Assembly: GCA_025997675.1 (NCBI GenBank)
Contig: BNUX01000058.1
Coordinates: 1 to 18,577 of the forward strand
Direction: 5' to 3'
Origin: Spirochaetia bacterium
Lineage (GTDB): Bacteria; Spirochaetota; Spirochaetia; Treponematales; Breznakiellaceae
Length of the DNA: 18,577 bases
Shown here: in pieces, positions 1-6,361 of the stretch
How positions within the stretch are numbered: position 1 is the stretch's first letter
How the letters are laid out: the number at the start of each line of letters is the position of its first letter
The notes under the pieces: generated by a model
Told to the model about the DNA's origin: nothing
The model's input: the letters and a program-made list of their open reading frames with translations, nothing else
Database searches by the model: none
Program-made: the position numbers and the translations under genes

Positions 1-2
1 GC

Positions 3-185
3 AACGTGTACGGGAAACGGATGCAAATAATAGAGCCGGTGTTTTCTGATATTACCTATTGCAAAAAAATGAACCGTTTTACCCTGCGAACAAAACAAAA
101 AGTAAATGCCCAGTGGCTTTTATTCTGCACGGTGCATAATATAGGAAAATGTGTGCCGGCATTGGAGAAAAAACATGCTTCATAA
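3..185 (+). mobile_element. C-terminal end of an IS1182-like transposase (5' part outside window)
   Basis: An open frame enters from the left edge and stops at TAA 183-185, leaving about 60 residues. It contains KRMQIIEPVFSDITY, then MNRFTLRTK, KVNAQWLLF and CTVHNIGK. The pattern of EPVF-x-I, then NRFTLRG-like, then QW-x-LF-x-VHNI-x-K is what I know from the C-terminal DDE region of IS1182-type transposases (the DDE_Tnp_1_6 region); the Glu of EPVF fits the third acidic catalytic residue. The start and most of the protein lie outside the window, so I cannot say whether the element is intact. The family assignment rests on remembered motif similarity. No clear terminal inverted repeat could be placed downstream. 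Confidence 0.7.
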
Positions 186-239
186 GGGAAAGAATGGGGA
201 AATGGGGGAAACCATTTCCGGATTTACCCTCAAAAAGGC

Positions 240-287
240 GATATTTCATGGCAGAAACATGCAATATCAAGATGTTTTTGATTTTTT
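240..287 (+). terminator. Possible terminator of the transposase gene
   Basis: Arms 240-250 and 258-268 form an 11-bp stem with one mismatch around a 7-nt loop. Six bases later come two T-rich runs (TTTTTG then ATTTTTT). The gap before the T runs is longer than in a typical intrinsic terminator and the stem is AT-rich, so this is a weak call. Confidence 0.3.
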
Positions 288-357
288 GGGGAAAACGGTG
301 TGCTCATAAACAGTTTTCCTACGGCCTCGTTATGTGCCGTAAAATCTGCTACGTTAG

Positions 358-381
358 CGCCGTGCCACGGATGGCACGGCG
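358..381. repeat. Perfect 10-bp hairpin, 4-nt loop
   Basis: CGCCGTGCCA at 358-367 is exactly matched by TGGCACGGCG at 372-381. It lies about 70 bp past the stop of the minus-strand PTPS-like gene, so it could end or protect that transcript. No T run directly follows on either strand, so it is not a standard intrinsic terminator. It may instead belong to the nearby insertion sequence. Confidence 0.6.
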
Positions 382-448
382 GATTCTTATAGAATATTTG
401 GACTCATGCTACCTTTATAATTGCCTTTAGGTTGCATCCTAATACTCC

Positions 449-1057
449 TTATTTGACATTTAGTGTGGCGGCATTATCACCGGATGTAAATGTCAGTTTC
501 TTGATATTGAGAGTATCTTTCAATAAAGAATAGAAAACCTCAAGCAAGTTTTCGACTGTTGCAACCTTTTTAACAACCACAAGACGGCATTTTGGATAGG
601 CTTTTGCAAGATCCGTATCAAAAACTACGCCAGTACTTGTATTAAATGACGATCCATCCTTGATTCCTTGTGCTTCATATACCTTGAGAAGCTCAGGAAG
701 AATAGGATCTTCTTCCTGCAAAATAATTGCATGGTCAAAATTTACCAGGTATTCCCATGTATGGTTTTTGATGCTGTTGCAAGCCACCACAAAACCATTT
801 GAAGTGTTTACGCCGCCTTCCACTTCGATGGTCAATGTTCCCGTATGTCCATGCAGATACTGAGCTTCGCCAATATACCCTAAAAACCGATGGGCATATT
901 GGATGTTGAGCTTGGTAATCGATGTTAAGACTCTTTTTTCATCATCCGCAGTTTGTTCCCTGAATTGCGTTCCCGCAACATGGCATACCGGACAATTGGA
1001 CGGAGCGCTGCCTCCCGTGTGAACATACCCGCATTTTTTGCAAACCCATTTCTTCAT
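449..1057 (-). CDS. Rubredoxin-like / 6-pyruvoyl-tetrahydropterin synthase (QueD family) fusion
   Basis: The protein has 202 residues. Residues 1-35 form a rubrerythrin-type rubredoxin module with CxxC pairs at Cys6/Cys9 and Cys22/Cys25, expected to bind one iron or zinc. From about residue 45 it matches the 6-pyruvoyl-tetrahydropterin/6-carboxytetrahydropterin synthase fold: His56, His69 and His71 (AHRF and LHGH) are the zinc ligands, Asp108-His109 the catalytic pair, and Glu169 the pterin anchor. The catalytic Cys, normally four residues before the HGH motif, is Ala65 here, with Glu64 beside it. Family members convert dihydroneopterin triphosphate in queuosine, biopterin or folate synthesis; without the Cys the actual reaction is uncertain. 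The ATG is supported by GGAGGAA at 1062-1068. It is monocistronic behind a consensus promoter, downstream of the terminator at 1171-1201. Confidence 0.85.
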   Translation of the reverse strand: MKKWVCKKCGYVHTGGSAPSNCPVCHVAGTQFREQTADDEKRVLTSITKLNIQYAHRFLGYIGEAQYLHGHTGTLTIEVEGGVNTSNGFVVACNSIKNHTWEYLVNFDHAIILQEEDPILPELLKVYEAQGIKDGSSFNTSTGVVFDTDLAKAYPKCRLVVVKKVATVENLLEVFYSLLKDTLNIKKLTFTSGDNAATLNVK

Positions 1058-1126
1058 ATTGTTCCTCCGCGATTAGCGTCCGCCGACAAATATTTACTAA
1101 CACCCAACGGATGTTGTTCTGAATAG

Positions 1127-1155
1127 ATTATACACAATTTTATTTTTTATGTCAA
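1127..1155 (-). promoter_or_regulatory. Consensus sigma-70 promoter of the rubredoxin-PTPS gene
   Basis: On the minus strand TTGACA (1150-1155) and TATAAT (1127-1132) are both perfect matches and are separated by exactly 17 bp. Transcription should start near 1120, giving a leader of about 60 nt before the ATG at 1057. The leader can fold at 1099-1105 with 1109-1115 (one G-U pair), right at the predicted RNA 5' end. Confidence 0.85.
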
Positions 1156-1170
1156 CAGTATTATTACATT

Positions 1171-1201
1171 AAAAACGCCCGGTCTGTTGCAAAACCGGGC
1201 G
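1171..1201 (-). terminator. Intrinsic terminator after the truncated hypothetical gene
   Basis: On the minus strand the stem CGCCCGGT (1194-1201) pairs with ACCGGGCG (1176-1183) around a 10-nt loop and is followed directly by TTTTT (1171-1175). It begins 7 nt after the stop codon of the minus-strand frame ending at 1208. It separates that frame from the strong promoter at 1127-1155. Confidence 0.88.
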
Positions 1202-1207
1202 CTCCAC

Positions 1208-1780
1208 TTACATAAAATACACCGGGTACATTTCGCTCCAGAGGCCTTTCTCGGTCGCGGTTGCCCAGCGGGCCCAGAACCATATCCGGGTTCTCCGCTG
1301 CTCTTCAGTGCAGGTGATGACCAGGGGGGATCTGGTGGCGGTCTCCATACTGGTGTAATCATTAACATCAAGCGGCCTGTCTGCGCTGTATTTGAAACGT
1401 ATCTCCAGGTGTTTGGCGCCGGCAGCCTTACCCTGCCGTGCGGACTCCGAACCCTTGAACCGGAACTTGATTTGGCGGATAGCGATTTCTACCCACAGGA
1501 TCGGGGGAGTACTCCACCCCGGTACCGGCTTGGGTTTCGGGCCAAAGCCCATTTGCGCCCGCTGGGCGTCACTTACCAGGGGGTTATAGAGGAGGTGAGT
1601 TCTGGCGAATGCCGCCATGAGCGGCCGTGCGGCTTTTAGGGCCACATTCATGTTGTCCCGGTCAACCTTCCCGGAATTGGGGGTGATATAGACCAGCCAT
1701 GCCTGCATGAAAGGCGCAATACCGGCCTGCAGGGCATCGACCAGCGCGGCGGCAATCCCCAGGTGGTGGAAGCGAACCAA
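1208..1780 (-). pseudogene. 5'-truncated member of a hypothetical-protein family
   Basis: The open frame gives 190 residues from a TTG at 1780, with no ribosome binding site. Segments such as VDRDNMNVALKAARPLM, HLLYNPLVSDAQRAQMGF, RSPLVITCTEEQR and WFWARWATATEKGLWSE match a family of roughly 210-residue hypothetical proteins I recall from spirochaetes and other gut bacteria; the C-terminal half looks like a beta-sandwich (Ig or FnIII-like). Those homologs start some 30 residues earlier, with a region containing a Trp- and Tyr-rich stretch. Here the frame instead runs upstream into the tandem array at 1807-1974 and meets an in-frame TAA at 1943-1945 without any ATG or GTG. I infer that the native 5' end has been lost next to the array. 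The 3' end is intact, with its terminator at 1171-1201. The function is unknown. Confidence 0.6.
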
Positions 1781-1806
1781 CGGCTCGCATACTGTTTCGT
1801 TCCCAG

Positions 1807-1974
1807 GGCCCAGTGCCGAGCTCCTTAGGCCCAGTGCCGAGCTCCTTAGGCCCAGTGCCGAGCACCTTAGGCCCAGTGCCGAGCTCCTTAGGCCCAGTGC
1901 CGAGCACCTTAGGCCCAGTGCCGAGCTCCTTAGGCCCAGTACTTAGCTCCTTCGGCCTAGTACTTGGCTCCGAA
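1807..1974. repeat. Tandem array, 21-bp period, 8 units
   Basis: Eight contiguous 21-bp units start at 1807, 1828, 1849, 1870, 1891, 1912, 1933 and 1954. The shared core is GTGCCGAGCTCCTTAGG; units 3 and 5 carry GAGCACC in place of GAGCTCC. The last two units are degenerate, with AGTACTT replacing AGTGCCG. Because 21 is a multiple of three, reading frames stay open and give false proteins of seven-residue repeats (for example ELGTGPK on the minus strand). There are no spacers, so this is not CRISPR. Confidence 0.95.
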
Positions 1975-1980
1975 GTACTA
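1958..1980. repeat. Perfect 8-bp inverted repeat at the edge of the array
   Basis: TAGTACTT (1958-1965) and AAGTACTA (1973-1980) are exact reverse complements around a 7-nt loop. It covers the last degenerate repeat unit and the first bases outside the array. No T run follows on either strand. Confidence 0.7.
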
Positions 1981-2040
1981 CCGTTCACCGGCAAATGCAA
2001 GTAAATAAGAACATATTATGCAAAGTTTTTTGTCCCACGA

Positions 2041-4017
2041 TTAATTTCTGTTGACCGGTCCCCGTGCAGCCGATGGTCCGTCCGCCGTGTCCAGAATCCA
2101 CTCCTTCTCCAATAGCTGCAGCCGGGCAAGAAGTGAGCCGTTGACGGGGCTATGCCAAGAGAGGGATCCGTCCTTGCCCAGAACGATAAAGTATTTATCG
2201 CTTCCGATAAGGTTTTCCGGCAGGCTGGGGCTCCGTTCAAAGGGAATGGATCCCCGGCTGCTGTGGAGGGCGGGGCCGTTTCCGCCGATGGCCACTGCCA
2301 GGGACAGGCCGCTTTGGGCTACGATGAAGGCGGTATCCTCCCCGGGGTATTCAAGCAGCCGCTTTGATGCGGAGGGGCGTTGGATATTCAAAAGGAGCAG
2401 GGTGGTGACGGACGGGGTACCATCCACCACGCCTCCGTAGATCATCCCATTGGGAGCCCGGTACAGGGCAACCCCCACCGCAGCGGGATAGATGAAGGGC
2501 GTCGTTTCCTGGGTAACCGTATTCACCAGCAGGAAAGGCGCCGTTTTTGTGGGGGCGGCCAGGCCGATGATAATATTCCGGCTGTCATAGAAGGATACAT
2601 CCAGGGTATTCGCGGCGGTATAGGTAAAGGTACCGGCGCCTGAATCGGTGGACACCAGGGTAATCGTTCCCCCGCTATCCAGGAAGAGGGCCTGATTCCC
2701 CAACAGGGAGGCCGAACGGAGGGGATGCCGGAGCGGCAGTTTGAGCGGTACCGTATTCCCGCTAAGAAGAACCGGAGGGGAGCGGGTATTGTTGGTTTGC
2801 CATAACAGGAATCTGCCGGGACTGCCGGGAGTTACCCCGGGATCCCCGCTTATACGGGTATTGTTTCCGGAATCTTCAAGGGTGATAGCGGTACCGTCCT
2901 TCAGCAACAGGTAATCCATAGGAATGATGCTCATTCGCGGACCCACGGTATCTTCGGTGATAAGCGCCAGGCTGTTCCCCGAAACGGCGGCGGAGCGTAT
3001 GTGGTGGGTAAGGGTAAGCCGGTGCATGGCCTGGGGGTTCGTATCATCCGCAGCCAAAAGCCAGATGCCCCCGTCAACGGTACCCAGGGCAATGGCGCCT
3101 GCACCGGCGCTTACACCGCCGGAAATCAGGGGCAGAAAAGAAAGGGCGGTGTTGACGCTCTCCAGCGTTCCCTGGGCAGTGATGATATAATGAACAAGGC
3201 TGACGGTTCCCGCGTTGCTCCCGGTTAAACTCCCCAGGTACATAAATTCCAGCAAATCCGACCCTGCTACGGGAAATAGGGCGCCCCGCCCGGCATTTTG
3301 GTCCCGGGCAATCTCCTTTCCCGTTACGGCATCCACCACAACCAGCCCCCGGGAATCTATCCCGCAAAGGTACCGGTTGTTTCCAAACAAGGCGGGGCTT
3401 TCCAGATTGATTGGCGCCGGGGAATTTTGGATAGCCATTCCGGTACTCAATTCCCAATAGGTGATATGGCCCGAAACGGCATAGGTCATCATGGTCCGTT
3501 CCGATTTGCCGGTGGCGGCAAAAGTAATAGCGCCGCTAAGAGCCGGGGGTGAATCCAGTAGTTCCCCGGATTCGCTCCGGATAAAGATCACCCCGATTCT
3601 GTCCTTCCGGGTGACCATAAGAAAATTGCCCGCCGCAGAATACGTAATAAAGGTGACGGGGTCCTCCAAGCGCAGGGTAAACAAATTCTGTTTGCGCTCG
3701 TAATCCCAGGCGGAAATCCTATACACCCCAACGCCGTCGCTTTCCACCAGGGCAACCTGGGTTTTTCCCGGCCGGAGGCTCATTCTTTGCACCGGGTAGG
3801 GGCTTACCTGAAAGCGATCCACCGCCGCTTTATTCGAAACATCCCATATCCCCAGAAAGCCGTCCACCCCGGCGCTCAGCACATAGTTTTTCGCCGGATC
3901 ATAGGCCACCGCCGATACGGTACCGGAGTGCCCGGACGCTAAAGCGTCTCCCGCTAACCCGTGGAGGTTCGCTGCAAACAGGGCGCCAAGGATAAGTATC
4001 TCAATTTTACGTTTCAC
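2041..4017 (-). CDS. Exported WD40-like beta-propeller protein
   Basis: The protein has 658 residues starting from GTG, with AGGAG at 4023-4027 as ribosome binding site. The N terminus is a signal peptide: KRK followed by a hydrophobic run to about residue 22 (LHGLAGDALA), without an obvious lipobox, so secretion to the periplasm is expected. Directly after comes one clear WD40 repeat, GHSGTVSAVAYDP through IWDVS at about residues 29-60, and the rest is built of similar Val/Ile-rich beta strands with Gly turns, consistent with one or two propellers. No catalytic motif is visible, so a scaffolding or binding role is inferred. The start is only 12 nt past the rseP stop, so it is probably co-transcribed and perhaps functionally linked to envelope proteolysis. 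I see no clear terminator after its stop. Confidence 0.85.
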   Translation of the reverse strand: MKRKIEILILGALFAANLHGLAGDALASGHSGTVSAVAYDPAKNYVLSAGVDGFLGIWDVSNKAAVDRFQVSPYPVQRMSLRPGKTQVALVESDGVGVYRISAWDYERKQNLFTLRLEDPVTFITYSAAGNFLMVTRKDRIGVIFIRSESGELLDSPPALSGAITFAATGKSERTMMTYAVSGHITYWELSTGMAIQNSPAPINLESPALFGNNRYLCGIDSRGLVVVDAVTGKEIARDQNAGRGALFPVAGSDLLEFMYLGSLTGSNAGTVSLVHYIITAQGTLESVNTALSFLPLISGGVSAGAGAIALGTVDGGIWLLAADDTNPQAMHRLTLTHHIRSAAVSGNSLALITEDTVGPRMSIIPMDYLLLKDGTAITLEDSGNNTRISGDPGVTPGSPGRFLLWQTNNTRSPPVLLSGNTVPLKLPLRHPLRSASLLGNQALFLDSGGTITLVSTDSGAGTFTYTAANTLDVSFYDSRNIIIGLAAPTKTAPFLLVNTVTQETTPFIYPAAVGVALYRAPNGMIYGGVVDGTPSVTTLLLLNIQRPSASKRLLEYPGEDTAFIVAQSGLSLAVAIGGNGPALHSSRGSIPFERSPSLPENLIGSDKYFIVLGKDGSLSWHSPVNGSLLARLQLLEKEWILDTADGPSAARGPVNRN

Positions 4018-4029
4018 CAGGACTCCTTT

Positions 4030-5388
4030 CTACCGGCGGGTCAAAAATAAAATATCCCCAAAAACCGCAAAAAGCATTAAGCCGAAGATCAATACCACCC
4101 CTACGGTTTGAAAAGCGCTGATATACCGGGGATGCAGGGGTTTTCGTTTTATTATCTCTATAATAAAAAGCAGGATCATGCCGCCGTCAAGTACCGGCAG
4201 GGGGAGGAGGTTCATGATACAGAGGGCAATGGAGATAAGGGCCAGAAAGTTCGCCACGGTACTGAAGCCGGCGCCGATGCTTTGACCAAAACTCTCTGCG
4301 GCAATATCCCCCACCATATAGGTGATCCGTACCGGCCCGGAAACCGCCTGGGTCAAATCAATGCCCCGGAAGAGGAGGCCCAGGCTCTTGAGGGAAAGGG
4401 CAAAGGTTTTCCCGGTTTCCTGCCCACCCTTCAGCAGCGCCCCAAGCGGCCCCAACCGGGGGGTATGGAAGGTGATGTTCTCATAGGCTATCCCAATGTC
4501 GGCGCTTCCCGTATCACCATAGCTGAGGATGAGCTCGGTTTGCATAGTCCTGTTTCCCCGTTCAAAATCCACCGCCAGCACCGGGGGCTGATCCCGGAGT
4601 ATCCTGAAAAGCGCCACGGTATAGGCAAAATCCTCCCCGTTAATCCGGGTAATCCGGTCCCCGCTCTGTAAACCCGCAATATCCGCGGGGCTTCCCTCGA
4701 TAATGGATTTGATAACCGGCTCGGACCAGAAATACACCCCGATTTTCCCCGCCCCGGAACTCTTATCCAGGTCGGGCCGGACCACCAGGTCCACAATCTC
4801 CCCGTCCCGCAGTGCCTTCAAAGGCAGCGTTTTTTCCGGGTTGGTGGCGATAAGCTCCTGAATATCATGGTAATTGGCCACGGGCTTGCCGTTTATATCG
4901 ATTATCTTATCCCCGGTTTTTAGGCCGCTAAAGTCCGCGGGGTACTGTTCCCCGGGAGCGATGTCCGAAACCAGGACAATCCGGTTATCCAGGGTGTTTA
5001 CCTCGAAGCCGATACCCCAAATAATCGAGAAGACCAGGGCGGCAAAGAGCAGGTTGAAAAAGGGACCGGCGAAGGAAACAATGATTCTCCGCCAGGGCGC
5101 CGCCCCGTAAAAGGTACCCTTCACCGGTGTTATGGCGTTGGCCTTACTTTCGTAGGCCTTTTGAAATTCGTTTTCCCCGCTCATTTTGCAGTACCCGCCT
5201 ATGGGGAACATACCCAGCCGGTATTCCACGGCGCCAACCTTCTTTTTTAAGAGGGGCTTGCCCCAGCCTATGGAAAAGGCCTCCACGTCAATACCCACCC
5301 ACCGGGCGGCGAGGAAATGGCCCAGTTCGTGGATAAAGACCACCACCCCTAAACCGATAAGGCCTAACAGTATCTTTACTAACAGCAT
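4030..5388 (-). CDS. rseP: RseP-type site-2 intramembrane zinc protease
   Basis: From Met at 5388 the protein has 452 residues, close to E. coli RseP (450). It is a polytopic inner-membrane metalloprotease (M50B) that cleaves membrane-spanning substrates such as anti-sigma factors or signal-peptide remnants. HELGH at residues 20-24 in the first membrane segment supplies the zinc ligands and the catalytic Glu. Two PDZ domains follow (the first around VSDIAPGEQYPADFSGLKTG, the second around IEGSPADIAGLQSGD). NLLPLPVLDGG near residue 401 gives the third ligand Asp. The frame is open to an ATG at 5406, but that ATG has no ribosome binding site; GGAGGAG lies 9 nt before the ATG at 5388, so I prefer that start. 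The gene begins 28 bp after the SorC gene ends and is followed by the WD40 gene. I see no separate promoter. Confidence 0.95.
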   Translation of the reverse strand: MLLVKILLGLIGLGVVVFIHELGHFLAARWVGIDVEAFSIGWGKPLLKKKVGAVEYRLGMFPIGGYCKMSGENEFQKAYESKANAITPVKGTFYGAAPWRRIIVSFAGPFFNLLFAALVFSIIWGIGFEVNTLDNRIVLVSDIAPGEQYPADFSGLKTGDKIIDINGKPVANYHDIQELIATNPEKTLPLKALRDGEIVDLVVRPDLDKSSGAGKIGVYFWSEPVIKSIIEGSPADIAGLQSGDRITRINGEDFAYTVALFRILRDQPPVLAVDFERGNRTMQTELILSYGDTGSADIGIAYENITFHTPRLGPLGALLKGGQETGKTFALSLKSLGLLFRGIDLTQAVSGPVRITYMVGDIAAESFGQSIGAGFSTVANFLALISIALCIMNLLPLPVLDGGMILLFIIEIIKRKPLHPRYISAFQTVGVVLIFGLMLFAVFGDILFLTRR

Positions 5389-5416
5389 GTCTATTTTCTC
5401 CTCCATAGCAGTATTG

Positions 5417-6361
5417 TTATTCGCGGAAACTCAAAATTTGCAGCGCCGTTGTTTCATCGGTAAACAGGTCCGTTAAGAGGCCTCCCTTCAGGGCCGCTAA
5501 AATTGCCTTGAACTTTTGGCGTCCGCAGGCGATGCCGATCCGGCGGGGGATCTGCAAAAAAGTTTCCGTTTCGACACCCACCACCCGCCGGTTAAACGGA
5601 ATATCCATAAACCGTCCCTCCGAATCATAATGGTACCCGCAGAGATGCCCGCAGGACCCGTCCTGATATATTTTCCGGGCTTCGTCGGGGGATAAAAACC
5701 CCGCCCGTACCAGGGCGCTGTCCTCAGGCTGATCCGAACTCAGGCCGACCACCGCCAGGTCCAGGGACTTGGTTTTTTCGATAGTTTCGCGGATCCCCGG
5801 CTCTGAAAGGAGCAGCTGTTTCAATTTCGTACTTTTTACCAGGAGGGGCGACAAAAAGAGAAAACAGCGTCCATTTATTTTTTCCGCAAGAATCCTGGCC
5901 AATTCCGACCCGTCATAGGAAAGCGCCGTTGCCCCCAAACCGCCCATGAGCTGTACCACTTCGGCGTCGATACTATCGGATTTGGGAAGCTGCCGTATCA
6001 TATGATAGAGCGCGGTGCCCCAGGAAAGGCCGATACGGATTCCGTTTGTAAGCAGGGATGAAAAAACCCCCGCCGCCTGCAGGCTGACTTGGTATAAGGT
6101 CAAGGGGTAATCCACTTCGTTTGGAACAATACAGGCGGTTTTTAGCCCGTATTGGTTTTTTAATTGTTCCCCCGCGGGGGAAGAAAAGGGGGATGTATCA
6201 TTAATGCGTATCTCTACTATCCCCTTTTCCCGGCACTCCTTAAGCATATTTGCTACGGTCGGCCGGGAAATAGTGTATAATTTGGCAATCTCCGACTGGG
6301 ACATTGAATCTACATAGTAATTCTTCGCTACACTAACTAAAAAGTCAAATGACTTGTTCAT
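5417..6361 (-). CDS. SorC/DeoR-type transcriptional regulator
   Basis: The product has 314 residues from the ATG at 6361. An N-terminal helix-turn-helix (about residues 20-48, MSQSEIAKLYTISRPTVANM) precedes a SorC-type effector-binding domain with the hallmarks LSWGTAL, VQLMGGLG, DLAVVGLSS and GHLCGYHYD. Proteins of this family bind phosphorylated sugars or related metabolites and control the operon that encodes them. The start codon overlaps the lpd stop as ATGA, which implies translational coupling; an alternative ATG at 6394 would overlap lpd by 37 bp and is less likely. Its place inside the dehydrogenase operon suggests that it regulates that operon. The inverted repeat at 11173-11200 is a candidate binding site. 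The effector is unknown. Confidence 0.88.
   Translation of the reverse strand: MNKSFDFLVSVAKNYYVDSMSQSEIAKLYTISRPTVANMLKECREKGIVEIRINDTSPFSSPAGEQLKNQYGLKTACIVPNEVDYPLTLYQVSLQAAGVFSSLLTNGIRIGLSWGTALYHMIRQLPKSDSIDAEVVQLMGGLGATALSYDGSELARILAEKINGRCFLFLSPLLVKSTKLKQLLLSEPGIRETIEKTKSLDLAVVGLSSDQPEDSALVRAGFLSPDEARKIYQDGSCGHLCGYHYDSEGRFMDIPFNRRVVGVETETFLQIPRRIGIACGRQKFKAILAALKGGLLTDLFTDETTALQILSFRE

Larger units (their letters stand above)
186..448. other. Intergenic stretch rich in hairpins
   Basis: No convincing gene lies between the transposase stop and the PTPS-like gene. The stretch holds four inverted repeats: 198-205 with 212-219 (8 bp, perfect); 240-250 with 258-268 (11 bp, one mismatch); 290-296 with 313-319 (7 bp, perfect); and 358-367 with 372-381 (10 bp, perfect, 4-nt loop). 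Some may belong to the end of the insertion sequence or act in transcription termination. A 93-codon open frame at 149-430 on the plus strand has no recognisable family features and overlaps the transposase tail, so it is not called. Confidence 0.6.

Noticed and set aside
149..430. 93-aa plus-strand ORF
   Set aside because: It overlaps the end of the transposase in another frame and spans the hairpins; it shows no domain-like pattern.
387..437. 16-codon minus-strand ORF with AAGGAG 7 nt upstream, just after the PTPS-like gene
   Set aside because: Good spacing of the ribosome site, but the peptide is tiny, has no recognisable features, and the AAGGAG includes the stop codon of the previous gene; chance is likely.
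1807..1974. CRISPR array or repeat-protein gene (ELGTGPK heptads, 1662-2000 minus)
   Set aside because: Units are contiguous without spacers. The heptad frame exists only because 21 is divisible by three, starts at a TTG without a ribosome site, and continues out of frame across the truncated gene.
5389..5406. Upstream ATG for rseP at 5406
   Set aside because: No ribosome site precedes it, and its second and third codons form the GGAGGAG that serves the ATG at 5388.
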